DNA of 33,618 nt from DSSM01 sp964484125 (GTDB taxonomy: Bacteria; Bacteroidota; Ignavibacteria; Tepidaquicellales; Tepidaquicellaceae), in NCBI GenBank assembly GCA_964484125.1, contig CAZAEK010000020.1, positions 1-33,618 of the forward strand, written 5' to 3'. The stretch's first letter is position 1. The number at the start of each line of letters is the position of its first letter. The translations under genes and the position numbers were made by a program. The notes beneath the pieces are model-generated. The model worked only from the letters and a program-made list of their open reading frames with translations. It had not been told where the DNA came from and made no database searches. This document shows, in pieces, positions 8,249 to 16,759 of this stretch.

Positions 8249-9808
8249 ATGAAACTTGAAAAATTTAAAAACGAAGCTTTAACTGACTTCTCTAAAAAGG
8301 AAAACAGAAAAGCTTTTGAAAAAGGGCTGGAAAAAGCCAGAGAAAGATTTAATAAAGAGTACCCTCTTTATATTAATGGTGAAATGATTTACACCGATGA
8401 TAAAATCCAGTCTTTCAATCCTTCCAATAAAGATGAAATTGTCGGTACTTTTCAGAGAGCTACTACTGAACTCGCAATCAAAGCAGTAGAATCTGCCTAC
8501 GAAAAATTCAATGAGTGGAAAAATGTTCCCGCAAAGAAAAGAGTTGAGTATCTGCTCAAGGCAGCTAAAATTATGAGGAAAAGAAAGCACGAGTTCTCAG
8601 CTATGATGGTTTATGAAGAAGGGAAAAACTGGGTTGAGGCAGATGCTGATACTGCTGAAGCTATTGATTTTATGGAATTCTATGCAAGAGAAATGTTAAG
8701 ATATGCAGACGATCAACCTCTTGTTAGTATCAAAGGAGAAAAAGGTAAACTTGAATACCTTCCGCTCGGCGTAGGCATAGTTATTCCACCGTGGAATTTC
8801 CCTCTCGCTATTCTCGTAGGTATGTCAACTGCTTCAATTGTTACCGGTAATACAATAGTACTTAAACCTTCAAGCGACTCGCCGGCTATTGCACAAATGT
8901 TTGTTGAGCTTATGCAGGAAGTTGGTCTTCCGGCAGGAGTTCTTAATTTCCTTACCGGAAGCGGTGGCTCTATTGGAGATATTCTTGTTCAGCACCGCCT
9001 CACAAGATTTATTTCTTTCACCGGCTCAATGGAAGTAGGACTCAGAATTAACGAACTTGCCGCGAAAAAACAACAAGGGCAAATCTGGATTAAAAGAGTT
9101 ATTGCTGAAATGGGTGGGAAAGATGCAATCATAGTTGACAAAGAACTCCACAGTTTTGAAGATGCAGTCAATGGAGTTATCGCTTCCGCTTTTGGTTTCC
9201 AGGGTCAAAAATGTTCCGCTTGCTCGAGAGTTATTGTTGATGAGAAAATTTATGACAAATTCTGTGAAGCTCTCGTTGCTAAAGCAAAAACTATAACAAT
9301 TGATTCTGCTGATAAAAATCCCGCAATGGGTCCTGTTATTAATGACAAAGCTAAAGCTAATATACTCGGATATATACATAAAGCTGTCGAGGAAGGCGGT
9401 AATATTATTTATGGTGGTAATGAACTCCAGTTAAACGGACATTTTGTCGAACCTACTATTATCAGAGATGTTTTACCTGACCATACCATTGCTCAGGAAG
9501 AAATTTTCGGACCTGTTCTAGCCGTTATAAAATCACCTGACTTCGATGAATCTCTTAAAATTGCAAATGGTACTATCTATGGTCTGACAGGCGCTATTTA
9601 CACAAAGAATAAGAAAAAACTTGAAAAAGGCGCAAAAGAATTCTTTGTCGGAAATCTCTATCTGAACAGAAAATGCACAGGTGCGCTCGTCGGAGTTCAT
9701 CCTTTCGGAGGATTTAATATGAGCGGTACAGATTCGAAAGCAGGAGGAAGGGATTATCTCGGACTCTTTATGCAGGCAAAAGTAACAGCAAAAAAAATTA
9801 TTAAATAA
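8249..9808 (+). CDS. pruA: 1-pyrroline-5-carboxylate dehydrogenase
   Basis: The product oxidises glutamate gamma-semialdehyde to glutamate with NAD+, the second step of proline breakdown. The 519-residue length and the long N-terminal extension before the aldehyde dehydrogenase core match the stand-alone bacterial RocA/PruA form. Motifs visible are PPWNFPLAI, FTGS, the general base Glu287 in EMGGKD, and the nucleophile Cys322 in GQKCSACSR. The EEIFGPVL and PFGGFNMSGTDSKAGG motifs follow. No proline dehydrogenase gene lies in the window. It sits 26 bp after the hydrolase gene and 12 bp before a small lipoprotein gene, consistent with one operon. Confidence 0.93.
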   Translation: MKLEKFKNEALTDFSKKENRKAFEKGLEKARERFNKEYPLYINGEMIYTDDKIQSFNPSNKDEIVGTFQRATTELAIKAVESAYEKFNEWKNVPAKKRVEYLLKAAKIMRKRKHEFSAMMVYEEGKNWVEADADTAEAIDFMEFYAREMLRYADDQPLVSIKGEKGKLEYLPLGVGIVIPPWNFPLAILVGMSTASIVTGNTIVLKPSSDSPAIAQMFVELMQEVGLPAGVLNFLTGSGGSIGDILVQHRLTRFISFTGSMEVGLRINELAAKKQQGQIWIKRVIAEMGGKDAIIVDKELHSFEDAVNGVIASAFGFQGQKCSACSRVIVDEKIYDKFCEALVAKAKTITIDSADKNPAMGPVINDKAKANILGYIHKAVEEGGNIIYGGNELQLNGHFVEPTIIRDVLPDHTIAQEEIFGPVLAVIKSPDFDESLKIANGTIYGLTGAIYTKNKKKLEKGAKEFFVGNLYLNRKCTGALVGVHPFGGFNMSGTDSKAGGRDYLGLFMQAKVTAKKIIK

Positions 9809-9820
9809 ATCTATATTAAT

Positions 9821-10063
9821 ATGCGTTTATTAAACAAAAAAATATTATTAACACTAATAGTTCTTGCTTTCTTCTTGTCAGGTTGCGACAGAATACAACA
9901 AAAAGTAGAAGAGAAAGTCAATCAGAAAATTGATAAGGTTGTTGACGAAACTATAAATAAAGTAGATACTTTAGTTAACAAAAATCTCAAAGGCGGGATT
10001 GATTCTCTTGTCAATAAGGTTGATTCGGCAAAAAATAAAATTGAAAAAAAGATTAATAAATAA
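9821..10063 (+). CDS. Small coiled-coil lipoprotein
   Basis: This is an 80-residue protein with a lipoprotein signal ending LSGC (Cys22). The mature 58 residues are almost entirely charged and hydrophobic heptad-like sequence (VEEKVNQKIDKVVDETINKV and similar), predicted as one long amphipathic helix. It resembles Lpp-like or apolipoprotein-like periplasmic helical lipoproteins in general build, but I recognise no specific family. It lies 12 bp after pruA and 16 bp before sucC, so it is very likely co-transcribed with them. No ribosome-binding site is visible. Confidence 0.75.
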   Translation: MRLLNKKILLTLIVLAFFLSGCDRIQQKVEEKVNQKIDKVVDETINKVDTLVNKNLKGGIDSLVNKVDSAKNKIEKKINK

Positions 10064-10079
10064 TTTAATTTAATTTCTT

Positions 10080-11294
10080 ATGAAACTACACGAATATCAG
10101 GCAAAATCTCTTCTGAAAAGATTCGGCGTCTCTGTCCAGGATGGAATTCCGATTAAACAAGCCGATGAATTTGATAACGCCATTTCTCAACTCAGGGAAA
10201 AAGGCATTAATCAGTTTGTTGTTAAATCTCAGATACACGCCGGCGGAAGAGGAAAAGGTAAGGTTTACAATAAATACAACCGAGACGAACTTTTAGTCGA
10301 GGGCGGCGTTAAATTTTTTGGTGATAACGTTGATGGTGCCAGAGAATACGCCCATAAAATTCTTAACAACATTCTCGTTACACATCAAACCGGTCCGGAT
10401 GGAAAAGAAATTCAGACCCTCTTTGTTGCTGAAGGTCTCGATTATAAAAAGGAGCTCTATATCAGTATCCTGCTTGACCGTTCAGTCTCAAAAAATGTTA
10501 TTATGGCTTCTACTGAAGGAGGAGTCGAAATAGAAAAAGTCGCCGCTGAAACTCCCGAAAAAATCATCAAGGTTTGGGTTGAACCTTCTGTTGGTTTCCA
10601 GGCATTCCAGGCAAGAGAACTCGCTTTCGGATTGAATCTCGAAGGTAACGCTTTTAAAGATTTCCAGAAATTTATCGCCGCTCTCTATAAAGCTTACGAA
10701 GAACTTGATGCTTCACTTATTGAAGTAAATCCTATGATTATCACAAATGATGACAGAATTGTAGCACTCGATGCCAAGGTTACTATTGATGATAACGCCC
10801 TTTTCAGACATAAAGATTTTGAAGAATTAAGAGACCTCAACGAAGAAGATCCTCTTGAAATCGAAGCTTCTAAATCCAATCTGAATTATATTAAACTCGA
10901 TGGCAATGTCGGCTGTATGGTAAATGGTGCTGGCCTCGCAATGGCTACTATGGATATTATTAAACTTGCCGGAGGCGAACCCGCAAACTTTCTCGATGTG
11001 GGTGGAACTGCCTCTGCCGAAACTGTTGAAAATGGTTTTAGAATTATTCTTTCAGATCCGAATGTCAAAGCAATCTTAATAAATATTTTCGGCGGTATTG
11101 TAAGATGTGACAGAGTTGCTAACGGAGTTGTTCAGGCATCCAAAAATCTTAACGTCCCGGTTCCCGTTGTCGTAAGATTACAGGGAACTAATGCAGAAGA
11201 AGCAAAAACCATACTCGATGAATCAGGGCTAAACCTTATCTCCGCTACTACTCTTGCAGAAGCCGCTGAAAAAATTACTGCCGCTTTAGCTTAA
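10080..11294 (+). CDS. sucC: Succinyl-CoA synthetase beta subunit
   Basis: This is the ADP- or GDP-forming succinate-CoA ligase beta subunit of the TCA cycle. It carries the N-terminal ATP-grasp domain (MKLHEYQAKSLLKRFGV, KSQIHAGGRGKGKV, EVNPMIIT) and the C-terminal CoA-ligase domain (NGAGLAMATMDIIKLAGGEPANF, NIFGGIVRCDRVANG). At 404 residues it is about 15 longer than the E. coli protein. Part of the excess is near THQTGPDGKEIQ. The alpha-subunit gene sucD, often adjacent, is not next to it. It ends a plus-strand run starting at 7053 and is followed by a strong terminator. Confidence 0.96.
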   Translation: MKLHEYQAKSLLKRFGVSVQDGIPIKQADEFDNAISQLREKGINQFVVKSQIHAGGRGKGKVYNKYNRDELLVEGGVKFFGDNVDGAREYAHKILNNILVTHQTGPDGKEIQTLFVAEGLDYKKELYISILLDRSVSKNVIMASTEGGVEIEKVAAETPEKIIKVWVEPSVGFQAFQARELAFGLNLEGNAFKDFQKFIAALYKAYEELDASLIEVNPMIITNDDRIVALDAKVTIDDNALFRHKDFEELRDLNEEDPLEIEASKSNLNYIKLDGNVGCMVNGAGLAMATMDIIKLAGGEPANFLDVGGTASAETVENGFRIILSDPNVKAILINIFGGIVRCDRVANGVVQASKNLNVPVPVVVRLQGTNAEEAKTILDESGLNLISATTLAEAAEKITAALA

Positions 11295-11312
11295 GTTTTT
11301 ATCTGTCTCTAT

Positions 11313-11342
11313 AAGGCACAAAAACTCTTTTGTGCCTTTTTA
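11313..11342 (+). terminator. Intrinsic terminator of sucC
   Basis: A perfect 11-bp hairpin (AAGGCACAAAA, loop ACTC, TTTTGTGCCTT) is followed by T residues. It starts 18 bp after the sucC stop. Confidence 0.92.
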
Positions 11343-11381
11343 TTTGCTAATTTTTTATTGTTTATTAAATTATCTTTTTCT

Positions 11382-12425
11382 ATGTCTTTTAAAAATATTA
11401 TCTCCAATGATTCACTAACTTACGATGATATTTCAATTCTGCCCGATAAAATTTCTACAATTGAACACAGAGCCGATTGCGATACTTCAGTAGAATTTCT
11501 CGGACTTAAATTGTCACTCCCCGTTATCGCATCACCTATGAACACAGTATGCGGCGGAAGAATGGTTAAAGCACTTGCTGATTTGAAATGCCTCGGAATT
11601 ATTCATAGATTTAACAGAGTTGATGAACAGATTGCTGAACTTGAACAATACGAACTAAAAAATAATCCATATAAAGCTGCTGCAATCGGTATTAACCAGG
11701 AAACTGAAATAACAAGATTAAAATCTCTTGCTGATTTTGGAGTGAAAATTATTTGTATTGATATCGCTAATGGTGGCTCAAAAACAATTGAGAAATTTCT
11801 GAATAAAATTAATAACCTTATTAATGAATATGGATTAAAGATTATCGCTGGTAACGTTGCCAGTTCTGATACCACAAAATTTCTTATCGAACTCGGAGTT
11901 GATGCAATCAGAGTTGGAATCGGCAACGGAGCTATGTGTTCAACTTCCATCAAATCCGGGATTGGAATCGGACAGGTTGATGCTATCATCAGGGCATTAT
12001 CAGCAAAGGAAGAACTTAAAAGCGATGTTAAAATTATTGCTGATGGCGGTATAAATACTCCCGGCGCTATGTGTAAAGCGATCGCCCTCGGATGTGATAC
12101 TGTTATGTTTGGAAGGGTTCTCGCAGGTACTGACGAATCCCCGGGCGAAGTCCTTAAATATAACAATCAGAGATGGAAAAAATATACTGGTAGTGCCTCT
12201 TTTGCTGTTAAGCAGGACAATAAAAATTATATTGAAGGCGAAGAATCCCTCGTTCCTTATAAAGGAGCAGTCTCTAAAATTATTAAAGAATACAGGGAAG
12301 GTCTGCAATCTTCAATGAGCTATATTAATTCATGTAATATTTCAACTTATCAGAATAATTCAGTTTTTGTTAAATTAACAAGTCATTCTTTCCTTGAACG
12401 AAAACCGCAAACCGACATTGCTTAA
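11382..12425 (+). CDS. IMP dehydrogenase/GMP reductase family enzyme, without CBS domains
   Basis: I place the start at the ATG at 11382 (347 residues); an in-frame TTG at 11358 would add eight residues. The protein is a bare TIM barrel of the IMPDH/GMPR family. It has LTYDDISILP, SPMNTVCGGRMV, ADGGINTPGAMCKAIALG and a VPYKGAV segment. The catalytic loop reads GNGAMCSTSIKSG with Cys186 as the thioimidate nucleophile. Typical enzymes have CTTR where this has CSTS. The absence of CBS domains favours GMP reductase, but the C-terminal LTSHSFLERKPQTDI looks more IMPDH-like. The direction of the reaction therefore stays open. Its last 32 bp overlap the photolyase gene. Confidence 0.85.
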   Translation: MSFKNIISNDSLTYDDISILPDKISTIEHRADCDTSVEFLGLKLSLPVIASPMNTVCGGRMVKALADLKCLGIIHRFNRVDEQIAELEQYELKNNPYKAAAIGINQETEITRLKSLADFGVKIICIDIANGGSKTIEKFLNKINNLINEYGLKIIAGNVASSDTTKFLIELGVDAIRVGIGNGAMCSTSIKSGIGIGQVDAIIRALSAKEELKSDVKIIADGGINTPGAMCKAIALGCDTVMFGRVLAGTDESPGEVLKYNNQRWKKYTGSASFAVKQDNKNYIEGEESLVPYKGAVSKIIKEYREGLQSSMSYINSCNISTYQNNSVFVKLTSHSFLERKPQTDIA

Positions 12426-13845
12426 TATTTTCTGGTTCCGTAAAGATTTAAGACTGGAAGATAATTTCGCACTTTCAGAATTTCTGAAGTTTATTAAAAA
12501 ATCTTACGGGCAGGATTATAAATTTGCCTTTATATATATCAAAAATAATAATTCATTCAGCTATTTCGGGGAAAAAAGAATTTATTTCCTTAATGAATCA
12601 CTGATTGAACTCTCTGAAAGCTTAAATTATTACGGTTTAAAACTGCATATTCTCAGGGGCTCTTCCTCTGATTTATTCAAAAAACTCGTTGCTGATTTCG
12701 GTCGCATTAATGTCTTCGCAAATAAACAGGTTGAACCTTATTCTGTTAAAAGAGATAATATTGTCAAAAAAATAGTTGAATCATCCGGAGGCAAATTCAA
12801 TCTCTTCTCAGATACCACTATTTTTGATTTCGGCAAAATTATTAAAGATGACGGTACACCTTACACTGTTTTTACTCCTTTTAAGAAAAAATTTCTTTCA
12901 CTGCTCACAACTGAAATGTTCACTGAAAGATTTTGTGACTTCTCCTGTTTTAAAAATCTCGATAAAGAAAATAGTATTTCATCTTTTAATAATTATGAAA
13001 CTTATGACCCTGCTAAAGAAAATAAATCACTCACTGCTTCAGGTTTTTTAAAAGGTGGTTCAATTGAAGGTCTTAAGCATCTCAGAAATTTCTACAATAA
13101 TTCACTTGAAAATTACAAAAAAAACAGGGACTTCCCGGCTTTAAACGGTACAAGTCTGATTTCTTCATATCTTCACTTCGGAACAATTTCCATAAGGGAA
13201 TGTTTCGAGACTGCATACAAAAAACTCGAATCCGCTTCATCTAAAGATGGCATAGATACCTGGATTAGCGAATTAATCTGGAGAGAGTTCTATTACCATA
13301 TTACATATCATTTCCCTCACGTTATGCAAAAATCTTTCCGCCCCGAATACGAAAATATTAAATGGGATAATAATGAATTGCTTTTTGAAAAATGGAAAAA
13401 CGGACAAACAGGGTTCCCCATTGTTGACGCAGGAATGAGACAACTTGTTAAAGATGGCTGGATGCATAACAGGGTTAGGATGATTACAGCTTCCTTCCTT
13501 ACAAAAGACTTGTTGATTGACTGGATGCTCGGCGAAAAGTTTTTTGCCGAACATCTGATTGACCTCGACTTCTCAAGCAATAACGGCGGGTGGCAATGGA
13601 GCGCCTCAACCGGATGTGACGCTCAGCCATATTTCAGAATTTTCAACCCCTATCTTCAATCTGTTAAGTTTGACCCCGATGGCTCTTATATCCGTAAATA
13701 TGTTTCTGAGCTTTCAGATTTACCGGCAAATGTTATCCACAATCCCTCTGATGTTGATGGAATTGATTACCCTGAACCTGTTGTTGTTCATTCCATACAA
13801 AAAAATGAAGCTTTAAAAAGATATAGAATAAAAGACAATTATTAG
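12394..13845 (+). CDS. phr: Deoxyribodipyrimidine photolyase (class I, cryptochrome/photolyase family)
   Basis: The product uses light and FADH- to split UV-induced pyrimidine dimers. The 483-residue protein has the N-terminal Rossmann-like antenna domain (FWFRKDLRLEDN at 13-24) and the C-terminal FAD domain. The latter contains TGFPIVDAGMRQL, GWMHNRVRMITASFLTKDLLIDW, FSSNNGGWQWSASTGCDAQP and YFRIFNP. The start is uncertain: TTG at 12394 or TTG at 12418. Both lie inside the end of the preceding gene, suggesting translational coupling. CPD specificity is likely from the class I pattern but not proven. Confidence 0.92.
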   Translation: MNENRKPTLLNIFWFRKDLRLEDNFALSEFLKFIKKSYGQDYKFAFIYIKNNNSFSYFGEKRIYFLNESLIELSESLNYYGLKLHILRGSSSDLFKKLVADFGRINVFANKQVEPYSVKRDNIVKKIVESSGGKFNLFSDTTIFDFGKIIKDDGTPYTVFTPFKKKFLSLLTTEMFTERFCDFSCFKNLDKENSISSFNNYETYDPAKENKSLTASGFLKGGSIEGLKHLRNFYNNSLENYKKNRDFPALNGTSLISSYLHFGTISIRECFETAYKKLESASSKDGIDTWISELIWREFYYHITYHFPHVMQKSFRPEYENIKWDNNELLFEKWKNGQTGFPIVDAGMRQLVKDGWMHNRVRMITASFLTKDLLIDWMLGEKFFAEHLIDLDFSSNNGGWQWSASTGCDAQPYFRIFNPYLQSVKFDPDGSYIRKYVSELSDLPANVIHNPSDVDGIDYPEPVVVHSIQKNEALKRYRIKDNY

Positions 13846-13891
13846 TTATCTTCTAAGATTATATCAAAATTTTATTAACTTAAACTAAATC

Positions 13892-14656
13892 ATGAGAAGA
13901 AAACTTATTGCCGGTAACTGGAAAATGAATAAAGATTTGAATTCATCTGTTGAACTCGCTAAATCAATTTCAGATGGCTTAAATAAAGATTTTTTAAATA
14001 AGTCAGACGTCCTTATTTGCCCACCCTTTATTTCTGTTTCTAAAATTTATGACTTGATTAAAAATACCGGTATTAAATTAGGCGCTCAGAATATGTATTT
14101 CAAAGATGATGGTGCTTTTACTGGCGAAATTTCCGCTACTATGCTAATCTCTGCCGGCTGTGAATTTGTAATTCTCGGACATAGTGAAAGAAGACAGTAT
14201 TTTCATGAAACTGACCACATTATAAATCTTAAAGTTAAAAAAGCCCTGTCAGCAGGTCTTATACCTATACTCTGCGTCGGTGAAACTCTCGAACAAAGGG
14301 AAGAAGGTATTCATGAAAAAGTTGTTGATGAACAAATTACATTCTGCCTTAAAGAAATTTCAAAAGAAGATATTTCAAAAGTAATTATCGCTTATGAACC
14401 TGTCTGGGCTATTGGTACCGGGAAAACTGCTACTCCTGAACAGGCAAATCAGATGCATAAAAAAATCCGTGAATCAATCTCCAATATCTATGGAGATGAT
14501 GTAGCTCAAAATATAAGAATTCTATATGGTGGTAGCGTAAACGATAAAAATGCTTCCGAACTATTTTCCCAATCTGATATTGATGGCGGACTTATTGGCG
14601 GAGCAAGTCTTAAACCTGACCAGTTCTTAACCATTATCGAAAACGCTTCTAAATAA
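13892..14656 (+). CDS. tpiA: Triosephosphate isomerase
   Basis: The product interconverts dihydroxyacetone phosphate and glyceraldehyde 3-phosphate in glycolysis and gluconeogenesis. The 254-residue TIM barrel is full length, with the N-terminal RKLIAGNWKMNK (substrate-binding Asn and Lys), GHSERR with the catalytic His97, AYEPVWAIGTGKTA with the catalytic Glu169 and the flexible loop, and the phosphate-gripping YGGSVN and GGASL segments. The start is ATG without a clear ribosome-binding site. It sits 46 bp after the photolyase gene and 26 bp before the thiolase gene on the same strand. Confidence 0.98.
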   Translation: MRRKLIAGNWKMNKDLNSSVELAKSISDGLNKDFLNKSDVLICPPFISVSKIYDLIKNTGIKLGAQNMYFKDDGAFTGEISATMLISAGCEFVILGHSERRQYFHETDHIINLKVKKALSAGLIPILCVGETLEQREEGIHEKVVDEQITFCLKEISKEDISKVIIAYEPVWAIGTGKTATPEQANQMHKKIRESISNIYGDDVAQNIRILYGGSVNDKNASELFSQSDIDGGLIGGASLKPDQFLTIIENASK

Positions 14657-14682
14657 GATTTTTTAAAAATTAATTTATTATA

Positions 14683-15861
14683 ATGGAAGAAGTATTTATC
14701 ATCTCTGCAGTCAGAACTCCAATTGGTAGTTTTCAGGGCAGTTTGTCATCTAAAACAGCTCCTCAGCTTGGCGCTATTGCTATTAAAGAGGCAGTTAACA
14801 AAGCAGGTATTAAACCCGAAGACGTCTCTGAAGTTATTATGGGTTGCGTTCTGCCGGCTGGCATCGGACAGGCACCGGCACGTCAGGCAGCTATCTATGC
14901 AGGTTTGCCCGTAGGCGTTCCGTGTATGACCATAAATAAAGTATGCGGCTCAGGTCTTAAATCTGTTATGCTTGCCGCTCAGGCAATTATTGCAGGTGAT
15001 GCAGATATCGTTGTTGCAGGCGGTATGGAATCTATGAGCAATGTACCTTATTACCTCGATAAAGCACGTTCTGGTTACCGTATGGGTAACGGCAAAATTA
15101 TTGACGGTATGATTAATGATGGTCTCTGGGACGTTTATAATAATTTCCACATGGGTAATGCCGCTGAACTCTGCTCAAGAGAATTAAAAATCTCCCGTCA
15201 GGAACAGGATGAATTTGCTAAAAATAGTTACACCAAAACCAATGAAGCTATCAAAAACGGTATTTTTAAAGATGAAATAGTTCCGGTTGAAGTCTCTTCT
15301 AAAAAGGGAACTCTGATTATATCCGAAGATGAAGAACCCGGCAAAAGCAATATTGAAAAAGGAATGAAACTTAACCCCGCTTTTGAAAAAGACGGAACCG
15401 TTACTGCTTTCAATGCTTCTAAAATTAATGACGGCGCCTCTGCTCTTGTTATTATCAGCGGTTCTAAAATGAAAGAACTCGGTTTAAAACCACTTGCTAA
15501 AATAATATCACAGGCATCTCATGCCCAGAAACCCGAATGGTTCACTACCGCACCTGCCTACGCTATTCAGAAAGTCTGCGAAAAAGCTAAATTAAAAATT
15601 GACGAAATTGATTTATTCGAAATTAACGAAGCTTTCGCAGTACAGGCACTCTCTGTTATCAAAACATTAAACCTCGACATTAATAAAATTAACATTCACG
15701 GCGGTGCTGTTGCACTCGGGCATCCAATCGGTGCAAGCGGTGCGAGAATCCTTACAACTCTCGTTCACTCTCTGAAAAGACAAAATGCAAAATATGGACT
15801 GGCTACTCTTTGCATTGGCGGAGGCGAAGCAAGTGCTTTGATTATTGAAAATATTAATTAA
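14683..15861 (+). CDS. Acetyl-CoA C-acetyltransferase (thiolase)
   Basis: The product condenses two acetyl-CoA to acetoacetyl-CoA or performs the reverse thiolytic cleavage. The 392-residue length is typical of biosynthetic-type thiolases. The acylated nucleophile is Cys88 in NKVCGSGLKSV, His347 lies in ALGHPIGASGAR, and Cys377 in LCIGGGEAS is the second catalytic cysteine. NEAFAVQAL is also present. It is followed after 17 bp by a 3-hydroxyacyl-CoA dehydrogenase and then an acyl-CoA dehydrogenase. The three genes together point to short-chain acyl-CoA metabolism in either direction. Confidence 0.95.
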   Translation: MEEVFIISAVRTPIGSFQGSLSSKTAPQLGAIAIKEAVNKAGIKPEDVSEVIMGCVLPAGIGQAPARQAAIYAGLPVGVPCMTINKVCGSGLKSVMLAAQAIIAGDADIVVAGGMESMSNVPYYLDKARSGYRMGNGKIIDGMINDGLWDVYNNFHMGNAAELCSRELKISRQEQDEFAKNSYTKTNEAIKNGIFKDEIVPVEVSSKKGTLIISEDEEPGKSNIEKGMKLNPAFEKDGTVTAFNASKINDGASALVIISGSKMKELGLKPLAKIISQASHAQKPEWFTTAPAYAIQKVCEKAKLKIDEIDLFEINEAFAVQALSVIKTLNLDINKINIHGGAVALGHPIGASGARILTTLVHSLKRQNAKYGLATLCIGGGEASALIIENIN

Positions 15862-15878
15862 TTATAATAATATATAAT

Positions 15879-16733
15879 ATGGAAATAAATAAAATCTCAG
15901 TTATTGGCGCCGGAACAATGGGCAATGGTATCGCCCATACTTTTGCTCAGTTTGGTTTCGACGTTATGATGATTGATGTTAAGCAGGAATATATTGACCG
16001 CGGCTTAACTACAATTACCAATAACCTTGACAGACAAATCAAAAAAGGCACCATTACAGAAGAAGAAAAAGATAAAATCCTTGCAAGAATATCTTTTTCT
16101 ACTCACCTTCCGGATGCAAACTGCTGTGACTTCGTTGTCGAAGCCGCAACTGAAAATTTCGATGTTAAAAAACAAATTTTTAAAACTCTCGATGAAGTTA
16201 CCAAACCAAATGTTATTCTCGCTACCAATACTTCATCTATCTCCATAACCGAAATTGCCGCTGTTACTAAAAGAGCAGATAAAGTTATCGGTATGCATTT
16301 TATGAACCCCGTACCGATTATGAAACTTGTTGAAATTATCAGAGGTCTCGCTACTTCACAGGAAACTTATGAAATTGTAAAATCACTCGCTGAAAAAGTT
16401 GATAAAATTCCGGTCGAAGTGCAGGACTATCCCGGATTTATTTCAAACAGAATTCTAATGCCTATGCTTAACGAAGCTATGTATTGTGTTATGGAAGGCG
16501 TCGCTGAACCCGAAGCTATTGATAATGTTATGAAACTCGGAATGAATCACCCAATGGGTCCTCTCACTCTTGCCGATTTCATCGGACTCGATGTGTGCTT
16601 ATACATAATGGATGTTCTTTACAGAGGAATGGGTGATACTAAATACCGTCCATGCCCGCTTCTCAAAAAAATGGTTGCCGCCGGTTACCTCGGTAGAAAA
16701 AGCGGCAAAGGTTTCTACGATTATAACAAATAA
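15879..16733 (+). CDS. hbd: 3-hydroxybutyryl-CoA dehydrogenase
   Basis: This NAD(P)-dependent enzyme interconverts acetoacetyl-CoA and 3-hydroxybutyryl-CoA. The 284-residue protein is the stand-alone dehydrogenase form rather than a fused FadB/FadJ. It has the Rossmann motif GAGTMG (10-15), the substrate-site segments NTSSISITEIA and GMHFMNPVPIMKLVEII, and the C-terminal dimerisation domain with NHPMGPLTLADFIGLD and GRKSGKGFYDY. It lies between the thiolase and the acyl-CoA dehydrogenase genes with gaps under 30 bp. A crotonase gene, needed to link it to the next enzyme, is not in the window. Confidence 0.95.
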   Translation: MEINKISVIGAGTMGNGIAHTFAQFGFDVMMIDVKQEYIDRGLTTITNNLDRQIKKGTITEEEKDKILARISFSTHLPDANCCDFVVEAATENFDVKKQIFKTLDEVTKPNVILATNTSSISITEIAAVTKRADKVIGMHFMNPVPIMKLVEIIRGLATSQETYEIVKSLAEKVDKIPVEVQDYPGFISNRILMPMLNEAMYCVMEGVAEPEAIDNVMKLGMNHPMGPLTLADFIGLDVCLYIMDVLYRGMGDTKYRPCPLLKKMVAAGYLGRKSGKGFYDYNK

Positions 16734-16759
16734 TTTTTAAAATTTAATTTTTTCCGAAA

